Shown: positions 1 to 5,006, numbered from the stretch's first letter. The stretch: DNA of 5,082 nt from an uncultured Clostridia bacterium (GCA_934273135.1 CAKQSU010000099.1:1-5082); one strand, 5' to 3'. Notes: generated by a model from the sequence alone, not told the origin. Program-made: numbers and translations.

Positions 1-88
1 GTTTTAAGAGCGCGTCCACAAGCGTTGTTTTGCCGTGGTCGACGTGCGCGATAATCGCAATATTTCTTACGTCTTCTCTGATGTCCAT
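1..88 (-). CDS. typA: TypA/BipA ribosome-associated translational GTPase, N-terminus only (continues off the left edge)
   Basis: The 29 codons visible read into a translation-factor GTPase start. After a short lead (MDIREDV) comes [20 protein letters not shown], which contains the G1/P-loop (AHVDHGKT) that binds GTP phosphates. The wording [12 protein letters not shown] is typical of TypA/BipA; LepA usually reads AHIDHGKSTL and EF-G AHIDAGKTT, so those are less likely. TypA is a cytoplasmic ribosome-binding GTPase of the EF-G superfamily, involved in ribosome assembly and stress or cold adaptation. The start ATG (complement of 86-88) has a GGAG Shine-Dalgarno (complement of 96-99), seven bases upstream, and a promoter further up. 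The gene is divergent from the ABC exporter. Only the first G motif is visible, so the remaining domains (about 600 residues in the family) cannot be checked. Confidence 0.88.
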   Translation of the reverse strand, partial: MDIREDVRNIAIIAHVDHGKTTLVDALLK

Positions 89-156
89 ATTTTTACTCCG
101 AAAGTTAAAATTCAAAAACTATATTTGACCCTGATTATTTTATCTAAAACTATTAT

Positions 157-185
157 ATTATATATATCGCGTTCGATTTTGTCAA
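157..185 (-). promoter_or_regulatory. Sigma-A promoter of typA
   Basis: On the minus strand, TTGACA (complement of 180-185) is followed after exactly 17 bases by TATAAT (complement of 157-162). Both hexamers match the vegetative consensus. An overlapping second TATAAT (complement of 152-157) would give a 22-base spacer and is less likely to be used. The transcript would start near 150, leaving about 60 bases of AT-rich leader before the typA start. Confidence 0.75.
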
Positions 186-271
186 TCATAAGAGGCGACC
201 TTTTGCAAACTTGAAAACGCCCGCGCCCGTTTTTTTTGATTTAACTGGCTTTGAAAGTGCTTTGTTTTCTC

Positions 272-300
272 TTGATTTTTGCGTTTTTATGTGGTAGAAT
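272..300 (+). promoter_or_regulatory. Sigma-A promoter of the ABC exporter
   Basis: TTGATT (272-277) and TAGAAT (295-300) are separated by 17 bases. A TG dinucleotide at 292-293 makes an extended -10 (TGGTAGAAT), which can compensate for the imperfect -35. Transcription would start near 307, giving a leader of about 40 bases. It is divergent from the typA promoter, with about 85 bases between the two -35 boxes. Confidence 0.6.
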
Positions 301-325
301 GTATTCATAAAAATATTCGGTGTAA

Positions 326-351
326 AAGGAGATAAAAAGGTGAAAGAATGA
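326..351 (+). other. Three-codon leader frame overlapping the exporter start (possible translational coupling)
   Basis: The strongest Shine-Dalgarno upstream of the exporter, AAGGAG (326-331), lies 16 bases from the exporter ATG, which is too far. It lies 8 bases from a GTG at 340-342 that opens a three-codon frame, GTG AAA GAA TGA. The TGA (349-351) overlaps the exporter ATG (348-350) as ATGA. A weaker AGGTG (338-342) is five bases from the ATG and may serve it directly. The arrangement is seen in the sequence; that ribosomes use the mini-frame and re-initiate is inference. Confidence 0.3.
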
Positions 352-2084
352 AAAACAAAAAACGAAACAGCGTAAAGGCTTTCGCTTCCTATTATAAGCC
401 GCACATAAAGCCCTTTATCGCGGATATTCTCTGCGCGTTAGGGCTTGTCGCCTGCGGCATTATCTACCCCGCGATTGCGCGAAAAATCTTCAACGAATAC
501 GTCTTTGACGATACTTTTACCCGCGCATTGATTGCCGGGGCGATAATGCTTGCCGTCTTTATATTAAAAGCCGTTTTCAGGTACATGGTCGACTATTACG
601 GACACGTTTTCGGCGTAAAAATGCAAAAACAAATGCGCAAAGAACTGTTCGACAAATTAGAGCGGCTCCCCGTTTCTTACTTTGACGAAACGCCTACGGG
701 CAGCATAATTTCAAGGATGACGAACGACTTATTCGAAGTCTCCGAGCTTGCGCACCACGGTCCCGAGGACGCCTTCGTGTCGATTCTTTCCTTTATCGGC
801 GCGGTGGTAATGATAATGGGCATAAACCCGTATCTTGCGCTCGTAATCGGCTTAGTGCTTCCGATAATGCTTTTAATCGTCGCGAGAATGAGAATAAAAA
901 TGATAGCGGCTTTCAAAAAACGCCGCGAAACCACCGCCGAAATAAACTCCGAAGTCGAGTCGTCCATTTCCGGCATAAGGGTTTCAAAGGCTTATTGCGC
1001 GGCGCAAACGGAATCGAAAAAGTTTGAAAAATCCAACGAAAGATATTGCGAATCCCGTATCGACGTTCTTAAGGTGATGGGGCGTTTTAACTCCGTAATG
1101 CAGTTTTGTATCGATATTTTATATCTTTTGTGCGTCGTAATGGGCGGTTTTATGTGCTTTAAAGGCATGATAAGCGCAGGGGATTTAACCGCGCTCGTTC
1201 TCTATGTTGCCATGCTCGTTTCTCCCATAAGAACTTTCGTCACGCTCACCGAACAGATAGAGGACGGTATCGTCGGCTTTGAACGCTTCCTTGACATAAC
1301 GGAGCTTCAAAGCGAATACGAACCTACAAACCCCGTAAAAATTAACGGTTTGAGCGGCGATATAGAGTATAAAAACGTTTGCTTTACGTATAAAGGTCAG
1401 GGCAATGCGGCTCACGTCGTCGAAAACCTCTCGTTTACCGTAAAAGAGGGGGCGTCGGTCGCTCTCGTCGGGGCGTCCGGCGCGGGCAAAACCACAATCT
1501 GCAACCTTCTGCCCCGTTTTTATCTCCCCGATTCGGGCAAAATCACGATAGGCGGCGTGGATATTTCAACGCTTAAAACCGATGATTTGCGTAAGTTTAT
1601 CGGCGTCGTTCAGCAAGAAACATTCCTTTTCAGCGGCACCGTGAAAGAAAATATCGCTTACGGCAACCCGACCGCCACCGACGAGGATATCGTTGCGGCG
1701 GCAAAGCTCGCGGGCGTTCATAAGTTTGTAGAAGGGCAAACGGACGGATACGACACCTATATCGGCGAACACGGCGTGAAGCTTTCGGGAGGGCAACGCC
1801 AACGCATTTCGATAGCCCGCGCGTTCCTTAAAAACCCGCCCATACTCATCTTGGACGAAGCGACTTCCTCGCTCGATACCGTCACCGAGCGTGAAATCCA
1901 ACAAGCCCTCGAAACGCTCAAAGTCGGCAGAACGACAATAACCGTCGCGCACAGACTTTCAACCGTAAAAAAAGCCGACGAAATTTTCGTTATCGACGGC
2001 AAAGGCATAGCCGAAAAAGGCACCCATAATGAGCTTATGGCGCAGAACGGAATTTACGCTTCGCTCTATAAAGCTGCGGAATAG
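348..2084 (+). CDS. ABC exporter, fused transmembrane domain and ATPase (MsbA/LmrA-like half-transporter)
   Basis: A complete 578-residue half-transporter that should dimerise in the cytoplasmic membrane and export a hydrophobic substrate using ATP. The N-terminal part has about six membrane segments (roughly residues 22-42, 60-80, 145-160, 161-180, 250-272 and 278-296). The ATPase domain starts near 338 and has every expected element: aromatic A-loop Tyr348, Walker A GASGAGKTT (375-383), Q-loop Gln422/Gln423, signature LSGGQ (479-483), Walker B with Asp503 and catalytic Glu504, D-loop SSLD (507-510) and H-loop His535. Length and order are normal for the family. Both nucleotide sites would be canonical in a homodimer, and no partner half-transporter lies beside it. 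The ATG at 348 is chosen because the GTG at 340 runs into a stop. The substrate (lipid, drug or peptide) cannot be told from sequence. Confidence 0.93.
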   Translation: MKNKKRNSVKAFASYYKPHIKPFIADILCALGLVACGIIYPAIARKIFNEYVFDDTFTRALIAGAIMLAVFILKAVFRYMVDYYGHVFGVKMQKQMRKELFDKLERLPVSYFDETPTGSIISRMTNDLFEVSELAHHGPEDAFVSILSFIGAVVMIMGINPYLALVIGLVLPIMLLIVARMRIKMIAAFKKRRETTAEINSEVESSISGIRVSKAYCAAQTESKKFEKSNERYCESRIDVLKVMGRFNSVMQFCIDILYLLCVVMGGFMCFKGMISAGDLTALVLYVAMLVSPIRTFVTLTEQIEDGIVGFERFLDITELQSEYEPTNPVKINGLSGDIEYKNVCFTYKGQGNAAHVVENLSFTVKEGASVALVGASGAGKTTICNLLPRFYLPDSGKITIGGVDISTLKTDDLRKFIGVVQQETFLFSGTVKENIAYGNPTATDEDIVAAAKLAGVHKFVEGQTDGYDTYIGEHGVKLSGGQRQRISIARAFLKNPPILILDEATSSLDTVTEREIQQALETLKVGRTTITVAHRLSTVKKADEIFVIDGKGIAEKGTHNELMAQNGIYASLYKAAE

Positions 2085-2098
2085 AAGAAAAATTATTG

Positions 2099-2137
2099 AT
2101 GGGCGGCGTTGTAAATAATTGCAAAAAGTCCGCCTAT
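2099..2137 (+). other. Two-part stem-loop after the exporter gene
   Basis: An outer eight-pair stem (2099-2106 with 2130-2137, GGCGG against CCGCC at its core, one G-T pair) encloses an inner six-pair stem (TTGTAA 2109-2114 with TTGCAA 2119-2124, loop ATAA). No uninterrupted T run follows; the next 35 bases are only AT-rich. It could be an imperfect terminator or a 3' end protecting structure for the exporter mRNA. Confidence 0.3.
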
Positions 2138-2186
2138 AAGTCGATTATCGCATAATTTTAATAATTTTAGAGAGGTTTTGATATAT

Positions 2187-2324
2187 ATGAAAGTATTACT
2201 TATAAACGGTTCTCCTAAAAAAGAGGGTAACACCTATACAGCAATGGACAAAATCGCGCTCGGCAAAGAGCGTTTCGGCTTGCCCGAGCAGGAAGAACGC
2301 TTAATGACGAATTTTATAAGGTAA
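2187..2324 (+). pseudogene. NADPH-dependent FMN reductase (flavodoxin-like fold), internally deleted remnant
   Basis: The frame encodes 45 residues. Residues 1-19 (MKVLLINGSPKKEGNTYTA) are the classic first beta-strand and phosphate/FMN-binding loop (GSPKKEGNT) of the NADPH-dependent FMN reductase family, usually about 180-200 residues. Residues 26-45 (GKERFGLPEQEERLMTNFIR) look like the family's C-terminus, which commonly ends in a TNFIR-type tail. The central 130-150 residues, including the rest of the flavin pocket, are missing, so no reductase activity is expected. Start, stop and a ribosome site (GAGAGG, 2170-2175, eleven bases upstream) are intact, so a short peptide could still be made. 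The junction falls near residues 22-26 and keeps frame. The N-terminal match is strong; the C-terminal match is recalled from the family and not aligned. Confidence 0.72.
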
Positions 2325-2341
2325 ACAGATTTTAACAAACA

Positions 2342-2374
2342 AAAAGCGAGGGTAAATCAAACATCCTCGTTTTT
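2342..2374. terminator. Two-way intrinsic terminator between convergent genes
   Basis: The arms 2342-2351 and 2365-2374 form a ten-pair stem (CGAGG/CCTCG core, one G-T pair, A-T pairs at the base) with a 13-base loop. Plus-strand transcripts end in TTTTT (2370-2374) and minus-strand transcripts in TTTTT (complement of 2341-2345). It can stop the exporter/FMN-reductase side and the Doc operon. The toxin stop codon (complement of 2357-2359) lies inside the loop, so the stem covers its last codons. Confidence 0.6.
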
Positions 2375-2746
2375 CATGTGTTTTAGAACCCATTCGCGCA
2401 ATTCGTCGTAACCTATTTTATCCGCGGCAAGTTGCCAAAACGCGGAAGAAAGTTCGTCTTGCGCGTAACGAAGTTTTATATTGTTGAGCCTGAGCGTAAC
2501 GAGCATTGCATGCGCTCCCGTTCGCTTGTTCCCGTCGATAAACGGGTGATTGCTCGTTATTCCGCACGCAAGCCGTACGGCTTTGTCTATAATCGTCGGA
2601 AAAAGTTCCGTTTCGCCGTAAGTCTGCATGGGCAAAAGCAGAGCGGATTCCAAAAGCCCTTCGTCGCGCACTTTGTCCGACCCGCCCGTCGCTTCCGCAA
2701 TTTTCTCGTGCAGAAAAAGCAATTGTTTTTTAGTAAGCCAAATCAT
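2357..2746 (-). CDS. Doc-type (death-on-curing) toxin, Fic fold
   Basis: A 129-residue protein, close to the 126 residues of phage P1 Doc. Its centre carries HPFIDGNKRTG (67-77), which fits the Doc version of the Fic motif, HxFx[ND][AG]NKR, with His67, Asp71, Asn73, Lys74 and Arg75 in place. The Lys where AMP-transferring Fic enzymes usually have Gly points to the Doc branch. Characterised Doc is a kinase that phosphorylates EF-Tu and halts translation; the same activity here is inference. The start overlaps the upstream antitoxin stop as ATGA, and a GGAG (complement of 2755-2758) lies eight bases before the start, so the two are translationally coupled. No truncation is seen. The codon style is similar to the neighbouring exporter. 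Confidence 0.88.
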   Translation of the reverse strand: MIWLTKKQLLFLHEKIAEATGGSDKVRDEGLLESALLLPMQTYGETELFPTIIDKAVRLACGITSNHPFIDGNKRTGAHAMLVTLRLNNIKLRYAQDELSSAFWQLAADKIGYDELREWVLKHMKNEDV

Positions 2747-2847
2747 TTTGCAAGCTCCGTGTAAGCTTCGATGTTTTCTTCGATAATTTCCGCCGAAACT
2801 TCCGCAATAATATCGTCGCTCGCGTTAATAACCTCGTCAATCCCCAT
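2743..2847 (-). CDS. Short (34-residue) antitoxin paired with the Doc toxin
   Basis: A 34-residue acidic frame placed just as a Phd-type antitoxin would be: directly upstream of Doc, same strand, stop overlapping the toxin start by four bases. The start has an AAAAGGGG ribosome site (complement of 2854-2861) six bases upstream and a promoter at the right distance. The sequence is rich in Asp, Glu, Ile and Ala and looks mostly helical, ending EENIEAYTELAK. In Phd the toxin is neutralised by a C-terminal helix, while an N-terminal domain of about 50 residues binds DNA. Here only the helix-like part is present. I recognise the role from context and not from a confident family match. No alternative upstream start lies between the promoter and this ATG. 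Confidence 0.7.
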   Translation of the reverse strand: MGIDEVINASDDIIAEVSAEIIEENIEAYTELAK

Positions 2848-2878
2848 AAAAAGCCCCTTTTTCGTAATCGTTATACTA

Positions 2879-2908
2879 ATTGTACAATATTTTTTTGCTT
2901 TCAGTCAA
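2879..2908 (-). promoter_or_regulatory. Promoter of the Doc toxin-antitoxin operon
   Basis: On the minus strand, TTGACT (complement of 2903-2908) and TACAAT (complement of 2879-2884) are 18 bases apart. Transcription would start near 2872, about 25 bases before the antitoxin start. The -10 lies inside the ten-base perfect palindrome ATTGTACAAT (2879-2888), a possible repressor contact. Confidence 0.6.
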
Positions 2909-2929
2909 TCAAATCCGAGCAATTTGATT
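2907..2929. promoter_or_regulatory. Operator-like inverted repeat at the -35 of the Doc operon
   Basis: AATCAAAT (2907-2914) and ATTTGATT (2922-2929) are perfect inverted eight-base arms with a seven-base spacer. They touch the -35 hexamer. Type II toxin-antitoxin operons usually autorepress through such repeats. The visible antitoxin lacks an obvious DNA-binding domain, so the binding protein is unknown. Confidence 0.4.
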
Positions 2930-2964
2930 TTGAAAATAAGAAACTTTAAAAAATGTGTTGCAAT

Positions 2965-3088
2965 TTGCTCCTCTCCCCGAAGAAACGCTACTCGTTTTAT
3001 TCGGGGTCCTCATGTGGTTCGGGACGCAAGAGGTCACGGGCAACCCCTTGCCGCAACAAAACAGAAAGGACAAGGCGAAAACCTTGTC
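2965..3088. repeat. Repeat copy A: hairpin, tRNA-Pro-like core and a truncated terminator stem
   Basis: This 124-base block is nearly identical to copy C (4918-5042). It starts with a 13-pair stem-loop (arms 2975-2987 and 2993-3006, one bulged A at 2999). Then comes the conserved core starting TTCGGGACGCAAGAGG at 3018, and then the left arm and loop of the terminator hairpin. It stops at 3088 inside the right arm, so only seven stem pairs remain and the tRNA-Pro end seen in B and C is absent. It lies between the Doc operon promoter and the hairpin block. An open frame across it (2771-3112) shows no protein-like features. Confidence 0.85.
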
Positions 3089-3090
3089 AA

Positions 3091-3160
3091 TAGCGATGAA
3101 GTGATGTTATAGCTTTGCTGTATCGATGCTTTGCGACTTTGTCGCAAAGTGATGTGACGT
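3091..3160 (+). repeat. Tandem small-hairpin block with GTGATGT spacers
   Basis: Two stem-loops with identical TTT loops stand side by side: TATAGC/GCTGTA (3108-3113 with 3117-3122, one G-T pair) and CTTTGCGAC/GTCGCAAAG (3129-3137 with 3141-3149, perfect). They are separated by TCGATG and flanked by the direct repeat GTGATGT (3101-3107 and 3149-3155). The style resembles intergenic hairpin repeats with ACATCAC-type spacers that I recall from Clostridia genomes; that resemblance is from memory. From 3161 to 3263 I see no gene, only AT-rich sequence leading into the promoter. Confidence 0.5.
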
Positions 3161-3263
3161 TTGCAGATAAGCTTTGTTTTTTAAAATGGCACAAAAATGT
3201 TAACTGGACGAGAAAAAATATCATAAGTGAGTCAAAAATCTGCTTGTACAAAGACCTTTTCTC

Positions 3264-3292
3264 TTGACAAAGGGGCATTGTAATGTTATAAT
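3264..3292 (+). promoter_or_regulatory. Consensus sigma-A promoter of the DUF3990/HTH operon
   Basis: TTGACA (3264-3269), a 17-base spacer and TATAAT (3287-3292), with an extended -10 TG at 3284-3285. All elements match consensus. Transcription would start near 3299, leaving a leader of only about 19 bases that holds the ribosome site (AAGGA, 3304-3308). A palindrome TTGTACAA (3244-3251) lies just upstream and could bind a regulator. Confidence 0.8.
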
Positions 3293-3317
3293 ATAACCAA
3301 AAAAAGGAAAATGTCTT

Positions 3318-4001
3318 ATGAAAAAGAGTTTTATTATTTATCATGGCTCAAGTGAAATTAGAGAAAAACCTCAATTCGGGTATGGAAATCCAAAGAATGA
3401 TTACGGACTCGGTTTCTATTGCACGGAAGATCTTGACCTTGCGAAAGAATGGGGTGTGACCGATGGCAAAGACGGATATGCGAATAAATACGAACTCGAT
3501 ACAAGCGGATTGACTTGTCTTGATTTATCGGACCCGCAATATAATATTCTTCATTGGATAACCATACTGCTTAAGAATAGAGTGTTCACTTTGAAGAACG
3601 ATATCACAAAGGCGGGCAAGCAGTACTTGGTGGAGAATTTTTCGATACCTTATGAAGATTATGACATCATCAAGGGATACCGAGCGGATGATTCGTACTT
3701 TTCGTATGCAGAATCGTTCTTAAACAATACGATTTCTTGCCAAAGACTCGCGGAAGCACTTAAACTCGGCAATTTGGGAGAACAAATAGTCATTAGGAGT
3801 CAAAATGCATTCGATAGATTAAAATTCCTTGGATACGAGATTGCCCCTGCGGACATTTATTATCCGTTGCGTAAACAGAGAAACGAGAAAGCAAGATTGG
3901 AATTTTTATCGGATAAGAGAGGATTGTTTGACCCGAATGCCTTATACTTGAACGAAATATTGAGAGGAGGGATAAAGCCTGATGATTCACGCATACGATG
4001 A
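3318..4001 (+). CDS. DUF3990-like protein, probable ADP-ribosyltransferase-fold toxin
   Basis: A 227-residue cytoplasmic protein without signal peptide or membrane segment. Residues 8-11 read YHGS, 28-36 DYGLGFYCT, 114-125 DYDIIKGYRADD and 153-156 LGEQ. This order fits DUF3990-type proteins, which I recall as belonging to the ADP-ribosyltransferase superfamily. His9, Tyr34 and Glu155 would then be the H-Y-E residues that bind NAD+ and catalyse transfer. The start at 3318 has AAGGA nine bases upstream; the earlier ATG at 3311 is in another frame. The gene overlaps the next by 20 bases, so the two are co-translated. Frequent GGA and AGA codons contrast with the GGC-rich exporter, suggesting transfer. 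The target is unknown. Family assignment is fairly firm; enzyme activity and toxicity are inference. Confidence 0.72.
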   Translation: MKKSFIIYHGSSEIREKPQFGYGNPKNDYGLGFYCTEDLDLAKEWGVTDGKDGYANKYELDTSGLTCLDLSDPQYNILHWITILLKNRVFTLKNDITKAGKQYLVENFSIPYEDYDIIKGYRADDSYFSYAESFLNNTISCQRLAEALKLGNLGEQIVIRSQNAFDRLKFLGYEIAPADIYYPLRKQRNEKARLEFLSDKRGLFDPNALYLNEILRGGIKPDDSRIR

Positions 4002-4593
4002 GTATTATCTCGATATGGCGCAAAGAAAACTCGCGTCAATGTTCGAGTTGGCAGTATATCACGAAAAACTAACCGTTGACGAGTTCGGAGAAAGATTTAT
4101 TCAGTCTTCTATAAGTAAGGCATTTGAAAAAGGCGATCCCGTTTATCTTGCGGGAAAATCTGCGAATGAACTATTAGGGCTTGTGTTGGATAAACAAATT
4201 GAAGAAACGGAGCAAAATATGCTTGCTTCTCCCGAATACTGGGTAGGGTGGGTACTTGCCTATACGCAATGGTACACTTGTAAGACGTTTGCCGAAATAA
4301 TCAAAGCGTATCCGTGTAGTAAACTGTTGCTTAACTATTTCCCTTACCATGAGATGGATGAAACAGAAACGGTCGCGTTAATTCAAAAGCAATTGTCCAC
4401 AGAACCATCGTTAAAATTATGGCGAAAAAAACGGAAACTGAGTCAGACCGAATTGGCGGGAATAAGCGGTGTCTCATTAAGAGCAATAAAGGCTTACGAG
4501 CAAGGAAAACTCGATATATCCAAGGCGCAAGGTGAAACTTTGTACAAACTCGCAAAAACACTTGATTGTTCGATTGAAGACCTGATTAAATAA
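3982..4593 (+). CDS. Xre-type helix-turn-helix protein with novel N-terminal domain, probable antitoxin/repressor
   Basis: A 203-residue protein with two parts. Residues 144-202 form a Cro/C1 (Xre, HTH_3) DNA-binding domain: it begins LKLWRKKRKLSQTELA, has the recognition-helix pattern GVSLRAIKAYEQG, and ends in a typical LAKTLDCSIEDLI tail. Residues 1-140 are mostly helical, with a short acidic start (AYDEYYLDMA) and several Trp/Tyr around 86-98; I do not recognise this part as a named domain. The start at 3982 has a strong AGGAGG (3965-3970) eleven bases upstream, inside the upstream gene, and the two frames overlap by 20 bases. Toxin-first, HTH-antitoxin-second order is known for several families, such as RES-Xre and HigBA. 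A role in neutralising and repressing the upstream gene is inference from that arrangement. Confidence 0.75.
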   Translation: MIHAYDEYYLDMAQRKLASMFELAVYHEKLTVDEFGERFIQSSISKAFEKGDPVYLAGKSANELLGLVLDKQIEETEQNMLASPEYWVGWVLAYTQWYTCKTFAEIIKAYPCSKLLLNYFPYHEMDETETVALIQKQLSTEPSLKLWRKKRKLSQTELAGISGVSLRAIKAYEQGKLDISKAQGETLYKLAKTLDCSIEDLIK

Positions 4594-4770
4594 GTTCGAC
4601 AAGATAGACAGTAAGGCATCTACTGAAAAGTTGGTGCATTTTTCATCACTTTCGTAAGAAAACATCTCTTTTAACTTCTCTTGCCCGCAAGGGCGAACAT
4701 CGTTCAAAGCGGGGTCCCCTGTATGGTTCGGGACGCAAGAGGTCACGGGCAACCCCGTCACTCTGCAACA

Positions 4771-4810
4771 CAACAAAACAGAAAGGACAAGGCGAAAACC
4801 TTGTCCTTTC
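4771..4810 (-). terminator. Intrinsic terminator downstream of the tRNA-Pro fragment (copy B)
   Basis: GAAAGGACAAGG (4781-4792) pairs perfectly with CCTTGTCCTTTC (4799-4810) around a six-base loop. On the minus strand the stem is followed by the T-rich CTGTTTTGTTG. The hairpin starts three bases past the tRNA CCA end, where a tRNA terminator would be. On the plus strand no T run follows, so it should act mainly in the minus direction. Confidence 0.6.
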
Positions 4811-4813
4811 CGT

Positions 4814-4854
4814 TGGTCGAGGCGACGGGACTTGAACCCACGACTCTTGGTCCC
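4814..4854 (-). pseudogene. tRNA-Pro 3'-half fragment (anticodon loop edge to CCA)
   Basis: Read on the minus strand, the segment starts GGGACCAAGAG, as in the anticodon loop and stem of tRNA-Pro(UGG). It goes on to a T arm with loop TTCAAGT and ends in CGCCTCG, discriminator A and an encoded CCA. G72 with A73 suits tRNA-Pro, whose first base is C. The 5' half is missing: no CGAGGCG partner strand, D arm or left anticodon stem follows at 4855-4917. The variable loop is one base short (AGTC instead of AGGTC). It is a non-functional remnant. Confidence 0.65.
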
Positions 4855-4879
4855 TCGTCGCAACACGCCCTTATTGTCA

Positions 4880-4900
4880 GCCTTTGCCTACGTCAAAGGC
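4880..4900. repeat. Small stem-loop between repeats B and C
   Basis: GCCTTTG (4880-4886) pairs perfectly with CAAAGGC (4894-4900) around a seven-base loop. It sits in the 63-base spacer (4855-4917) that replaces the missing 5' half of the tRNA-Pro. No T run follows on either strand, so a terminator role is unlikely. Confidence 0.4.
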
Positions 4901-5006
4901 ATAGACTTTACGGTCGGTTGCTCCTCTCCCCGAAAAAACGCTGCTCGTTTTATTCGGGGACCCCTGTATGGTTCGGGACGCAAGAGGTCACGGGCAACCC
5001 CTTGCC

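Larger units (their letters stand above)
4710..4854. repeat. Repeat copy B: mirrored tRNA-Pro 3' halves around a hairpin
   Basis: The block shares the core (from TTCGGGACGCAAGAGG at 4727), the terminator hairpin and the tRNA-Pro 3' part with copy C. It lacks the CCCCGAA hairpin of A and C. In its place, at 4683-4694 just upstream, is GCCC-GCAA-GGGC, a GNRA-capped stem. After the core, B keeps CCCCGTCACTCTGCAACA (4753-4770), which A and C have shortened. That segment lines up with the acceptor arm and CCA end of the tRNA-Pro on the opposite strand (4814-4854). The 87 bases between the HTH gene and 4680 hold no gene or convincing terminator. Confidence 0.75.

Noticed and set aside
215..238. AAAACG...CGTTTT with a T run between the divergent genes, a possible terminator
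   Set aside because: Only six pairs, mostly A-T, and no gene ends there; both neighbours are transcribed away from it.
1566..1952. Minus-strand open frames inside the exporter ATPase domain
   Set aside because: The plus-strand frame there encodes every conserved ABC motif, so these are shadows.
2432..2764. Plus-strand open frame of 110 codons
   Set aside because: It lies antisense to the well-supported Doc toxin, has no family resemblance and has an Arg/Lys/Phe-rich composition typical of a shadow frame.
3087..3344. Minus-strand open frame of 85 codons
   Set aside because: It covers the hairpin block and the consensus plus-strand promoter; the apparent membrane-like residues come from AT-rich DNA.
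4624..4645. TGAAAA/TTTTCA hairpin as terminator of the DUF3990/HTH operon
   Set aside because: A six-pair, nearly all A-T stem is too weak for an intrinsic terminator; left unassigned.
4477..4866. Minus-strand open frame of 129 codons
   Set aside because: It crosses the HTH gene, the repeat core and the tRNA-Pro fragment; no ribosome site or recognisable domain.
4814..4917. Complete tRNA or tmRNA ending at 4814
   Set aside because: No matching 5' acceptor strand (CGAGGCG), D arm or peptide-tag reading frame is found in the 63 bases beyond the fragment.
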